A stretch of DNA of 64,000 nucleotides from the NCBI RefSeq assembly GCF_029894335.1, contig NZ_JARXZC010000031.1:1-64000 (forward strand), given 5' to 3'. A program made the position numbers and the translations under genes. This DNA comes from Kitasatospora sp. MAP5-34. GTDB lineage: Bacteria > Actinomycetota > Actinomycetes > Streptomycetales > Streptomycetaceae. Under the pieces are notes generated by a model. It ran no database searches, was not told the DNA's origin, and saw only the letters and a program-made list of their open reading frames with translations. Within the stretch, counting starts at the first letter, position 1. Each line of letters starts with the position of its first letter. This document shows, piece by piece, positions 1-6,755 of the stretch.

Positions 1-108
1 GAACCGCTGGTCGACTACATCTCACCCACGGGCGGCGGCTACTTCTTCGCCCTGCCGGGCGCCAAGGACAGCGCCGACTGGCTCGGCCGGGGGCTGTTGG
101 CGTACTGA
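1..108 (+). CDS. DyP-type peroxidase, C-terminal end (partial)
   Basis: The window opens inside a reading frame whose last 35 codons are visible, ending at TGA 106-108. The residues TGGGYFFALPG near the end are the typical C-terminal signature of dye-decolourising (DyP/EfeB-type) haem peroxidases, which carry this glycine-rich segment in the last beta strand of the ferredoxin-like fold. The haem-binding His and the catalytic Asp lie upstream of the window, as would any Tat signal peptide, so whether it is exported cannot be judged. It converges on the small membrane protein gene at 240-509, with a very long hairpin between them. Confidence 0.8.
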   Translation, partial: EPLVDYISPTGGGYFFALPGAKDSADWLGRGLLAY

Positions 109-113
109 CAGTC

Positions 114-228
114 TGACAATTGACAGCCCGACAACTGGCAGGTCGGCGGGTCACCTGGTCCTGATCCGAGCTCGGACCGGGTGACCCGCCGACCTGCCGA
201 CTACCAGTTGTCGGGCTGTCAATTGTCA
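114..228. repeat. 115-bp hairpin between convergent genes, likely bidirectional terminator
   Basis: Bases 114-138 are an exact reverse complement of 204-228 (25 bp), and 139-155 an exact reverse complement of 180-196 (17 bp). The right arm has a 7-nt bulge (197-203), and a further dyad lies at the tip (165-176). Only about 24 nt remain in the loop. It starts 6 nt after the peroxidase stop and ends 12 nt before the stop of the convergent gene at 240-509, so bidirectional termination is the simplest role. It is much longer than usual intrinsic terminators, and the arms look built from degenerate short units around TGACA. Confidence 0.85.
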
Positions 229-239
229 GTTGCCAGTTC

Positions 240-509
240 TCAGTTGGGCGAGCCTCCGGAGCCGGTCCGCCACGCCTCCAGCCCGGCCAGTGACGCGGCC
301 CTGGCCTGGTTCAGCTTGCGGGCCGCCAGTTCGGTGGGCGGGGTGTCCAGTTGCCGCGCCCAACCGCGCCCGGCTGCTGCCAGCGCCGCACCCACGATCA
401 CCGTGCCGGTCAGCCCGACCAGCGCACCGACCCCGGTGAGCGCCGCGCCGGCGATGAGCAGGTTTCGGTTGACCTGGAATCCGCCGATGAAGTTCTGATT
501 GGTCGCCAT
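240..509 (-). CDS. small hypothetical membrane protein (89 aa)
   Basis: This 89-residue protein has an N-terminal asparagine-containing leader (MATNQNFIGG) and then a hydrophobic stretch at about residues 14-46, rich in Ala, Gly, Leu and Val, long enough for one or two membrane helices. The tail after residue 50 is hydrophilic (TPPTELAARKLNQARAAS). I do not recognise a named family; small proteins of this shape are common in streptomycetes. It converges with the DyP peroxidase gene across the long hairpin at 114-228. The gene upstream on the other side is divergent, with 185 bp between the starts. No function can be assigned. Confidence 0.65.
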   Translation of the reverse strand: MATNQNFIGGFQVNRNLLIAGAALTGVGALVGLTGTVIVGAALAAAGRGWARQLDTPPTELAARKLNQARAASLAGLEAWRTGSGGSPN

Positions 510-544
510 GCACCAACCATCGGCGAGGGCCGTTCCACCCGCAC

Positions 545-589
545 CCGGAGTACTCCGGCAGAGCGGTCCACCGCCCGCACATTGGACCG
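545..589. promoter_or_regulatory. two dyads in the divergent region before the cupin gene (candidate operators)
   Basis: Positions 545-558 form a perfect 14-bp palindrome centred on GTAC. Positions 564-570 and 583-589 (CGGTCCA/TGGACCG) form a second inverted repeat with a 12-nt loop. Both lie in the 185-bp gap between the small membrane protein gene (minus) and the cupin gene (plus). They could be regulator sites or a small hairpin; the sequence alone does not decide. Confidence 0.35.
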
Positions 590-694
590 TTCGGGTGCTT
601 GAGAGCCTGGATGTGCACCTGCTCCGGCCAGCGCGCGCGGAACCGGAGCGCGCCGCCTAGGGTCGCGGGCGAAGGCTCTCTCCAGGAGGACGTC

Positions 695-1027
695 ATGACC
701 GAACCCGTGCACGTCGATCTCCGGGCACTCGCCGACGAACACGCGGCGAAGGCCGCCGCCAGCCCGCACGGTCGCAGCGCACACCTGGTGCTCCACGACG
801 GCGTACTGCGGCAGACGATCATCGCGCTGACGGCAGGCTCGTCCCTGGACGAGCACAACGCGCCCGCCGCCGCGAGCCTGCAGGTACTGCGAGGACGGGT
901 CTCCCTGACCATCGCGGGCCGCCGCCAGGAGCTGACGTCCGACCGGCTCTACCCGATCCCGCAGGAGCGGCACGGGCTGCTCGCCAACGAGGACACCGTC
1001 GTCCTGCTGACCACGGTGACCGTCTGA
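695..1027 (+). CDS. cupin-domain protein (110 aa)
   Basis: This is a single-domain small beta-barrel protein. The central part, roughly residues 40-105, follows the RmlC/cupin pattern: the segment LRGRVSLTIAGRRQELTSDRLYPIPQERHGLLANEDTVVLLTTV has the Gly turn, the PxxxxH histidine and the final strand of cupin motif 2. Motif 1 is weak: the usual HxH pair is replaced by the DEHNAPAAASLQVLRG region with one His, so metal binding is uncertain. The start is ATG 695 behind a strong AGGAGGA at about 683-689; in-frame starts further upstream have no ribosome site. It stands alone. Related short cupins are often annotated as quercetin-dioxygenase-like, but no substrate can be named. Confidence 0.8.
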   Translation: MTEPVHVDLRALADEHAAKAAASPHGRSAHLVLHDGVLRQTIIALTAGSSLDEHNAPAAASLQVLRGRVSLTIAGRRQELTSDRLYPIPQERHGLLANEDTVVLLTTVTV

Positions 1028-1066
1028 CCTACGTGGCCGAGCGGTTGCGCCGGCCACTTCAGTGGT

Positions 1067-1663
1067 TCAGACGACGACCGGGGGCCTCCCGAGCACGCGC
1101 CCGGCGGCGAGTTCGAGGCCCCGGAGGAAATCCCGCCCGCTGGGGGCCTGCGCCGGATCGAGCAGCCACTGCACGGCGTAACCGGCGAGCAGAGCTTGGT
1201 AGAAGGTGCCGAGGAGCAGCTCGTCCTCGGTGTCGGGCACTTCCTTCACTCCCTGGAACATCGCGGAGAGCGCCAGCCGGGCCATCCGCTGGACGCCACC
1301 GAGTGCCTCCTTCAGCTCCGGGGTCCGGTCGATCTGCGCGATCGCCTCGAACTGCGCGGCCCAGAGCCCCCGGAACTCGACGAAGGTCTCGCCCACCCGC
1401 TCCCAGGTCACCGCGAAGCGCTCCTCGGGAGTCACCGTGCCGTCCGGGTCCGTCAGGATCGCCGAGTCCACCGCCTCGCCCCAGTCGCGGGTGGCCTCCA
1501 TCATCGCCGCGTTGAGCAGCGCCTCCTTGGAGCCGAAGTGGTAACCGATCGCCGCAAGGCTGACGCCTGCGGCGGAGGCGATGTCCCGGGCGGTGGTCCG
1601 GCCGTAGCCCTTCTCGAACAGACAGCGCTTGGCACCTGCCAGCAGGTCTTCACGATTTCCCAT
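1067..1663 (-). CDS. TetR/AcrR-family transcriptional regulator
   Basis: This is a 198-residue one-component repressor. The N-terminal helix-turn-helix is clear at residues 4-50: GAKRCLFEKGYGRTTARDIA, then AGVSLAAIGYHFGSKEALL, the canonical TetR recognition helix with the YHFGSKE motif. The remaining 140 residues form the helical ligand-binding and dimerisation domain, resembling the TetR_C group found in regulators of exporters. I start it at ATG 1663 (MGNREDLL); an in-frame extension to 1858 has no ribosome site and would run through the palindromic intergenic DNA. It diverges from the tatA-like gene. No obvious target gene sits beside it, so autoregulation is the safest guess. Confidence 0.9.
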   Translation of the reverse strand: MGNREDLLAGAKRCLFEKGYGRTTARDIASAAGVSLAAIGYHFGSKEALLNAAMMEATRDWGEAVDSAILTDPDGTVTPEERFAVTWERVGETFVEFRGLWAAQFEAIAQIDRTPELKEALGGVQRMARLALSAMFQGVKEVPDTEDELLLGTFYQALLAGYAVQWLLDPAQAPSGRDFLRGLELAAGRVLGRPPVVV

Positions 1664-1758
1664 GAGCCGAGCGTACGACAGGAGCTGGACAGATGTCTTG
1701 CACGAGAGAGTTAGACGTTTGTTCAGTGTGTCCAGGCGGATTGCCGGGATGAGAGGTC

Positions 1759-1800
1759 GGATATCAGATGACAGATTTTGAAATCTGTCATCTGATATCC
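1759..1800. repeat. 42-bp perfect palindrome
   Basis: Bases 1759-1778 are the exact reverse complement of 1781-1800, leaving only a TG centre (1779-1780). The arms contain ATATCAGATGACAGATTT and are much more AT-rich than the surroundings. It lies about 96 bp upstream of the TetR start and 250 bp upstream of tatA, between divergent genes, so it is not an ordinary terminator. It could extrude as a cruciform or serve as a binding site for a dimeric regulator. Confidence 0.85.
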
Positions 1801-1926
1801 GCCATCTGGCGTCTAGCATCTGCGAGCGCGACACGCGGCGACAGTCGCCCGCCAGCACCCCCGCAGGCCGCCCTACCCGACTGTCTAGACCATATGGCCG
1901 TTCATCGCTGTTGCGACTTCTGGTCT

Positions 1927-1956
1927 TTGACCATCGTTTCCCGGCCGGTGTATACG
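1927..1956 (+). promoter_or_regulatory. candidate HrdB-type promoter for tatA
   Basis: TTGACC at 1927-1932 is followed after 18 nt by TATACG at 1951-1956 (17 nt to GTATAC). This is a near-consensus -35 and a fair -10 for the housekeeping sigma factor, about 95 nt before the tatA start and correctly oriented. Confidence 0.5.
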
Positions 1957-2049
1957 TTCGGAGCTGACGCCAGGCATACTGGCCAGGGTGTCGGGCAAGC
2001 TCGTCCGGCGCTGAAACGGCGAGAATTCCGAAGGGACCGGTGGTCAGGG

Positions 2050-2334
2050 ATGCTGCGGAACGGTCTGGAGCCCTGGCACCTCCTGGTGGTGCTGGCTGTG
2101 ATCATCCTGCTGTTCGGCTCGAAGAAGCTGCCCGAGATGGCGCGGGGGCTCGGCAAGTCCATGCGCATCCTGAAGGCCGAGACCAAGGCCCTGCGTGAGG
2201 ACGACGTCCCGGCCGAGGGGACGGCGCAGAACACGACGGCCGCCTCCACCCCGGCCGACCAGCCCCGCCCTGCGGTGAGCCCGGTCAACGTCACGAAGGC
2301 CGACGAGACGAACAAGTCGGCGACGAACATCTGA
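2050..2334 (+). CDS. tatA: TatA-type twin-arginine translocase subunit
   Basis: This is a 94-residue TatA/E protein. It has a short N-terminus, one membrane helix at about residues 9-22 (HLLVVLAVIILLFGSKKLPE) with the FG hinge, the amphipathic helix KKLPEMARGLGKSMRILKAE, and an acidic and polar disordered tail. TatA forms the protein-conducting part of the Tat export system for folded proteins, with TatC. Start ATG 2050 is chosen because the family begins just before the membrane helix; the frame is open further upstream only through promoter DNA. No tatB or tatC is adjacent, so this is probably a second, stand-alone paralogue to the usual tatA-tatC pair. A perfect 40-bp terminator palindrome follows 22 bp after the stop. 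Confidence 0.9.
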   Translation: MLRNGLEPWHLLVVLAVIILLFGSKKLPEMARGLGKSMRILKAETKALREDDVPAEGTAQNTTAASTPADQPRPAVSPVNVTKADETNKSATNI

Positions 2335-2356
2335 GTCGGACACCGGTTCCGACCCC

Positions 2357-2396
2357 CTGAGCCTCCGCTCCGTCAGCTGACGGAGCGGAGGCTCAG
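2357..2396. terminator. 40-bp perfect palindromic terminator between tatA and the kinase gene
   Basis: Bases 2357-2376 are the exact reverse complement of 2377-2396 with no spacer. It sits 22 bp after the tatA stop and 120 bp from the stop of the convergent kinase gene, so it probably acts in both directions. A short GACAGC triplicate repeat follows at about 2467-2487. Confidence 0.8.
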
Positions 2397-2516
2397 GCGT
2401 TTCCCGGAGCCGAACCGCCCGTCCCGACCTGCCGGAAGCGCAGCCTCGCCCCGACCGATGCCGACGGCGACAGCGACAGCGACAGCGGGTCAGTTGCCAT
2501 TGAGCCAGGTCGGGAG

Positions 2517-4208
2517 CTAACCCTGGTCGTATCCCGGACCACCGTCGCCCTGGTCCTGCTGACCCGGATCCGGGGAGGGCAGCGAGGACTGCGGGCGTGA
2601 CGCACCCAGCAGGGAGTTGAGCCGGCTCTGCCAGTTCTGGGCCGTGGCACCGTCGATCGCGTGCTTCTTGGCCAGGTCGCGGATCAGCCGCTGTGCGTTG
2701 CGCAGGGCGGGGTCCGCGTCCTGCGGCTGGTGGTCGGCCAGAGCGGCGGCGGCATCGTCCAGGTAGCCGAGAAGCTCGCTCTGCTTGTCCCGCTCCTTCG
2801 TGAACTGCGCCTGCTCGACGGCGGCGCGGAGAGCGGCGAGCGCTCCGGCCGGGCCCGGCTTGGCGGTGGATGCCGGGCTGCTGCTGCTCGGCGACGCTTT
2901 GGCCGGAGCGGGCGGCTGCGCGGAGGAGGTCGCCGCCGCACCGTGCACTGCGGGCGCAGCACCGGCCTGACCAGCCTTGGTCCCCCCGGCGGGCGAGCCG
3001 CCGAAGGCGAAGGCGGCGATCGCCGCCGCACCCACCAGGACGGCCACGCCGATCCCCACCGGCACCAGCGGGTTCCGGCGCGGCACGCGTACGCGGTCCG
3101 ACTGAGGGACATACGAGGCCACCGGCGGAAGCGGCGGCAGTGGCGGCAGCACCGAGGTGCGCTGCGGGTCGACGTAGGCCCGGTCGACGTAGGCCGGGGA
3201 GCTGTGAGCAGGAGCGCCCTGCGCGGCGAAGCCCTGGGCCGCCGGGAAGGGGTTGAAGGGGAGCGTGACCGGGGGCAGGGCCTGGGTGGCGGCCAGGAGT
3301 TCGGCGGTGCGGTCCTGGGCGGCGGCGACGGGTACGGCGGCCAGGAGTTCGGCCCGGGCGGCGGCCGCGTCGGCGGGACGGTCCCCCGGGTTCTTCGCGA
3401 GCAGGCGGAGCACGGCGGCGTCCAGGGCCGGCGGTATGTCAGGGCGTCGCAGCGAGACCGGGGTGGGCTGCTCGCTGACGTGCTTGAAGGCGATCGCCAC
3501 CGGCGCCTCGGCGGTGAACGGCGGTTCCCCGGTGAGCATTTCGACCAGGACGCAGCCGAGGGCGTAGAGGTCGGCGCGGCCGTCCACCTCGGCCGCCGTG
3601 GCCTGTTCGGGCGAGAGGTAGGCGGCGGTACCGAGCACCGTGGCGGTCTGGGTCAGCTGAGAGCTGGACGAACTCGCTCTCGCGATACCGAAGTCGACGA
3701 CCTTCACGCCGCCGTCGTCGCTGATCATGATGTTGCCGGGCTTGATGTCCCGGTGCACCAGGCCGGCGGCGTGCGCGACCCCCAGCGCCTCGCAGACGGC
3801 GGCCGCGATTCCGACGGCCCGCTCGACCGGCAGCGCACCGGACATCCCGGGCACTCCGGGCATCCCAGGCACCGCAGACCGGCCGTTCTGGCCGTTCCGG
3901 CCGTTCTCGGCGAGCAGTTGGCTGAGCGAACGGCCGTGCACCAGCTCCATGACGATGTACGGCGAGCCCTGGTCGACGCCCGAGTCGAAGACCATGACGA
4001 TGCGCGGGTGCACGAGCATCGCGGCGTGCTGCGCCTCACGGCCGAAGCGTTCGGCGAAGCGCGGGTCGTCGGCGAGGCCGCCGTTGAGCACCTTGACGGC
4101 CACGGACCTGCCGAGCACCCGGTCGTGCCCGCGCCAGACGGTGGCCATACCGCCGACGCCGAGTATCTCCGCGAGTTCGTAACGCCCGTTCAGCGCGCGT
4201 CCGATCAC
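2517..4208 (-). CDS. transmembrane Ser/Thr protein kinase, PknB-like, with extracytoplasmic helical domain
   Basis: This 563-residue Hanks-type kinase has all catalytic landmarks: Gly loop GVGGMATV (17-24), VAVK Lys39, Glu58, catalytic loop HRDIKPGN (152-159, Asp154), DFG 172-174 and the APE-like LSPEQ. A single membrane helix lies at about 371-392 (VGIGVAVLVGAAAIAAFAF). The outside part is a Ser/Pro/Ala linker and an 80-residue helical domain, with no PASTA repeats. Residues 102-124 carry an unusual Asn/Gly and GMPGVPGM insertion before helix D. Start ATG 4208 begins directly at the kinase fold (MIGRALNGRYEL). It follows the ECF sigma and membrane-partner genes on the same strand and may signal to them, but that is inference. 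Confidence 0.93.
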   Translation of the reverse strand: MIGRALNGRYELAEILGVGGMATVWRGHDRVLGRSVAVKVLNGGLADDPRFAERFGREAQHAAMLVHPRIVMVFDSGVDQGSPYIVMELVHGRSLSQLLAENGRNGQNGRSAVPGMPGVPGMSGALPVERAVGIAAAVCEALGVAHAAGLVHRDIKPGNIMISDDGGVKVVDFGIARASSSSSQLTQTATVLGTAAYLSPEQATAAEVDGRADLYALGCVLVEMLTGEPPFTAEAPVAIAFKHVSEQPTPVSLRRPDIPPALDAAVLRLLAKNPGDRPADAAAARAELLAAVPVAAAQDRTAELLAATQALPPVTLPFNPFPAAQGFAAQGAPAHSSPAYVDRAYVDPQRTSVLPPLPPLPPVASYVPQSDRVRVPRRNPLVPVGIGVAVLVGAAAIAAFAFGGSPAGGTKAGQAGAAPAVHGAAATSSAQPPAPAKASPSSSSPASTAKPGPAGALAALRAAVEQAQFTKERDKQSELLGYLDDAAAALADHQPQDADPALRNAQRLIRDLAKKHAIDGATAQNWQSRLNSLLGASRPQSSLPSPDPGQQDQGDGGPGYDQG

Positions 4209-4255
4209 CTGGCACCGCTCCCCTCAGTCCCCCGGCCGGAGGCTTCGGGTCGCCT

Positions 4256-4271
4256 CGTGCACCTGTGCACG
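4256..4271. promoter_or_regulatory. 16-bp inverted repeat upstream of the kinase gene
   Basis: CGTGCAC-CT-GTGCACG is a perfect 7-2-7 dyad, 48-63 nt upstream of the kinase start codon. Its size and place fit an operator for a dimeric regulator. Short repeats of a CCGCTCGTA/CGCG type follow at about 4312-4350. Confidence 0.35.
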
Positions 4272-4412
4272 ATAGCCGCCGCACCCGGGAGCCGCCTGAT
4301 CGTCCGCGCTCCTACCGCTCGTACCGCTCGCGCCGCTCGCGCCGACCGAAAGGTCCCGTCCCGGGCGGGCGGTGGACACGGGGGAGCCCACCGACCGCCC
4401 GGAGGATGTGGG

Positions 4413-5480
4413 TCAGTGCACGGCCACTCCACCGACCAGGCCGAGCTGTCCGGCCAGGCCGGGGAGACCGGGGGGACCGGGCAGACCGACGCGGCCGAGA
4501 GTGCCGGGCAGTTCGCCGTCCAATGCCGTCATCCCGCCGGGCGGGTCGGACCTGACCCGCCCGGGCAGGGGCGTGCCGGTCGGGTCGTTGCCCTGGCCAC
4601 CGCCGTGGTCACCGCCCTGGCCACCGCCTTCACCGCCACCCTGTCCGGCCCTGGCGACGACGGTCTTGCAGAAGGCGTCGACTTGGTCCACGCCGCCCGC
4701 CGCCCCGACCAGCGGCGCGAGTTGCGGCTCTCCGAGCAGGGACCGGGCCTTGGCACCGGCCGCCTCCCGTTCGGAGAGCGCCTGGCAGAGCTTGAGCAGT
4801 TGCGAGGTGGTCTGCTCCCTCGACGGGCCGTCCGACCGGCCGGGGTTGTTCTTCCCCTGCTCGTCGTGCCCCGGGCTGTCCTGACCGGGACCGTCCGAAC
4901 TGCCCGGTCGTTCCGGGCCCGCCGAGGACCGGGCCGCTCCGCTGCCGGAGGGCTGCGGCGTGCTCGTGGCCCCGCGCCCCGACGTCGTCCCGCCGGGATC
5001 GTCGGGATCGCCGGAGCCGGGAGCCCTGCCGACGCCTGACCGGCCCGACAGCGTCCCGGTCGGCGAGGATGCGGGGGCCTTCGCGGCCGGGGTGGTCTCG
5101 GAGGCCGGACGCCCGCCCAGCACGGCAGGCAGCGAGCCGGTTCCGGCCGCCACCGCGACACCACCGAACGCGGCAATGGCGAACGCGGCGATCAGCGCCT
5201 TCACGCTGAAGGCCCGCGTCGGCGCAGCGCCGGCCATCGTTCGTCTCCGGGTCTCGGCTACGGGGGTTCGGCGGGCCTCCCGGAAGGCGGTCAACGCCGC
5301 CTGCTCCCCCGGCAACTCGCCGTCCCCGGCCACCGGGGCAGCAGTAGCGGCGGCGAGCAACCCGGCAAGGGCGGTGCGACCGGCGACGGGGGCCTGACCG
5401 GCCGACGTGCCGACCACGGCACCGCCGAGCAACTGCTCGGCGGTGGCCTGGTCGATCCGGCGGGATCGGTTGGTGCTCAT
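4413..5480 (-). CDS. membrane protein coupled to the ECF sigma factor, with collagen-like tail
   Basis: This 355-residue protein starts at ATG 5480, overlapping the stop of the sigma factor gene by 4 bp (ATGA), so the two are translationally coupled. A cytoplasmic N-terminus of about 90 residues (RRIDQATAEQLLGG) is followed by one membrane helix at about 91-113 (KALIAAFAIAAFGGVAVAAG). After it come a long Ser/Pro/Gly-rich outer region, a compact segment at about 228-278 with two Cys (KLCQALSEREA, VDAFCKTVVARAG), a Gly-rich tract and a C-terminal collagen-like GLPGPPGLPGLAG stretch. The layout (short inside part, one helix, outer domain) fits a sigma-factor partner or anti-sigma protein, although no HxxxCxxC zinc anti-sigma motif is visible. 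No named family was recognised. Confidence 0.8.
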   Translation of the reverse strand: MSTNRSRRIDQATAEQLLGGAVVGTSAGQAPVAGRTALAGLLAAATAAPVAGDGELPGEQAALTAFREARRTPVAETRRRTMAGAAPTRAFSVKALIAAFAIAAFGGVAVAAGTGSLPAVLGGRPASETTPAAKAPASSPTGTLSGRSGVGRAPGSGDPDDPGGTTSGRGATSTPQPSGSGAARSSAGPERPGSSDGPGQDSPGHDEQGKNNPGRSDGPSREQTTSQLLKLCQALSEREAAGAKARSLLGEPQLAPLVGAAGGVDQVDAFCKTVVARAGQGGGEGGGQGGDHGGGQGNDPTGTPLPGRVRSDPPGGMTALDGELPGTLGRVGLPGPPGLPGLAGQLGLVGGVAVH

Positions 5481-6442
5481 CTCATGTCCTTCAGCGTCGC
5501 GGCCCGGGCTGGTGTCACACCTTGCGGAGAAGTTCCCGAAGAAGTTCCTGAAGAGGTGCCGCGAAGCGAGCGGACGGCCTGTGGCGGTACGGCCTGCGGG
5601 GGCTCGGCCTGTGGCGGTACGGCCTGCGGGGGCTCGGCCTGTGGCGGTACGGCCTGCGGGGGCTCGGGCTGGGGGCGCAGTACCCGCGCGGGCACGCCCC
5701 CGCCCGCCCCGCCGGTCTGCTCCAGCACTTTCCCGAGCTTGCGCAGCCCCCGGTGCGCCGCCATCCGGACGCTGCCGGAGCGTTTGCCGAGGACCCGGGC
5801 GGCGCTCTCGCCGTCCAGCCCCAGCACCACCCTGAGCAGCACCGCCTCGGCCTGGTCCCGGGGCAGCCCGGCGATCAGCGCGAGGGCGTCGGCGGTGGAG
5901 ACCGCGTCCAGCGCGGTTCCTGCGGTGTCCTCGGCGGCGGCCAGTTCGGCCAGGTACTCGACGGGGAGGTCGGCCACCGGACGGCGCCGCACCCGGCGCA
6001 GGTGGTCCATCGCCCGGTTGCGGGCGATGGTGGCGGCCCAGCCCCGGAAGCCGTCCCCGTCGCCGGTGAAGGTGCGCAGGTCACGGGCGATCTGCAGCCA
6101 GGCCTCGGAGGCGATGTCCTCGGCGTCCTCCGGACCGCCGCCGACCAGGACCCGGAGGTAGCGGAGCAGGCCCGGCTGCACGGTACGGAACAGCAGCCGG
6201 AAAGCCTCCTCGTCCCCGTCCTGGGCCGCCCGAACGGCCACCCCGAGGTCACCCTGCTGGCCGGCCTGCTGCTCGGCGTACCGGTGGTCGGGCGGCTCGC
6301 CCGCCGGCTCCCCGAGCGGGTACGGACGGTCCTGCGGTGTCGGATGCCCCGGTGGGGTCGGACGCCCGCGCGATATCGGGTCGCCGACAACACTGTCGGC
6401 GCCCGGCCCCTGAGGTTCTGCACTGTGCACCCGCCACATCAT
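5477..6442 (-). CDS. ECF-type RNA polymerase sigma factor with repeat-bearing C-terminal extension
   Basis: This 321-residue protein has region 2 at about 78-145 (AFRLLFRTVQPGLLRYLRVL, then EDAEDIASEAWLQIARDL, then RGWAATIARNRAMDHLRR) and region 4 at about 180-240 (LIAGLPRDQAEAVLLRVVLG, then LGKRSGSVRMAAHRGLRKLG). It also has a disordered Pro-rich N-terminus of 65 residues and a C-terminal extension with alternating PPQAE/PPQAV pentapeptides encoded by the 30-bp DNA repeat at 5576-5670. Neither extension belongs to the minimal ECF fold. The start (ATG 6442, with a second ATG next to it) lacks a good ribosome site and a shorter start is possible. It is coupled to the downstream membrane partner and diverges from the tyrosine phosphatase gene. 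Confidence 0.9.
   Translation of the reverse strand: MMWRVHSAEPQGPGADSVVGDPISRGRPTPPGHPTPQDRPYPLGEPAGEPPDHRYAEQQAGQQGDLGVAVRAAQDGDEEAFRLLFRTVQPGLLRYLRVLVGGGPEDAEDIASEAWLQIARDLRTFTGDGDGFRGWAATIARNRAMDHLRRVRRRPVADLPVEYLAELAAAEDTAGTALDAVSTADALALIAGLPRDQAEAVLLRVVLGLDGESAARVLGKRSGSVRMAAHRGLRKLGKVLEQTGGAGGGVPARVLRPQPEPPQAVPPQAEPPQAVPPQAEPPQAVPPQAVRSLRGTSSGTSSGTSPQGVTPARAATLKDMR
5576..5670. repeat. 30-bp direct repeat, three copies, inside the sigma factor gene
   Basis: A 30-bp unit beginning GTGGCGGTACGGCCTGCGGG runs from 5581 to 5670 in three copies, identical except for the last few bases of the third. It keeps the reading frame and encodes alternating PPQAV and PPQAE pentapeptides at the C-terminus of the sigma factor. 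Copy number could change by slippage without breaking the frame. Confidence 0.95.
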
Positions 6443-6755
6443 GCGGCATCGCGGACGGCCCCCGGGCCCGTCGGGGCGAAGTAGCGGCCGGGGAGGCGCA
6501 GGACCCCGCTGCCCGGGACAAAAGTCCTGGCAGCGACTGTCATTCGCCTGCTGCCGACAGAGATGCTCCGGTCATACGTTTTCAAGGGACGGCAGCAGCG
6601 GCTGATCCAGCCCCGCCGATCCGACCTCCACCACACCGGACGTTCTGACGCCACGAGACCGGCAGGGAAGTGGCGGGGAACCATCGGGTGGCCCCACGGT
6701 GTCGTGATCAGTACGGGGGTGGACCGCCCCTGTCCGGAACGGGGGAGCAGCGGGC
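6443..6755. other. 313-bp divergent intergenic region (sigma factor / tyrosine phosphatase)
   Basis: No convincing gene is present. On the minus strand a TTGAAA at about 6580-6586 could serve as a -35, but no good -10 follows. Copies of GCAGC/GCTGCC around 6533-6602 (CTGCTGCCG and CGGCAGCAG) form an imperfect inverted repeat. The plus-strand leader ends with GGGGGAGCAG just before ATG 6756. Confidence 0.4.

Larger units (their letters stand above)
1664..2049. other. 386-bp divergent intergenic region between the TetR gene and tatA
   Basis: This gap holds a 42-bp palindrome (1759-1800), a degenerate echo of its CATCTG/GTC units just after it (about 1801-1825), and a candidate tatA promoter (1927-1956). 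Around 1708-1730 there is an AT-richer stretch (TTAGACGTTTGTTCAGTG) close to the TetR start that could hold the regulator's own operator. No coding frame is convincing here. Confidence 0.5.

Noticed and set aside
2657..5042. A 792-codon open frame on the plus strand across the kinase and partner genes
   Set aside because: It is antisense to two well supported genes, has no domain, and its composition is that of a mirror frame in GC-rich DNA.
5484..6161. A Cys-rich reading frame (CGGTACGGSACGG repeats) opposite the sigma factor tail
   Set aside because: It is only the mirror of the 30-bp repeat; no start site or homologous metal-binding protein supports it.
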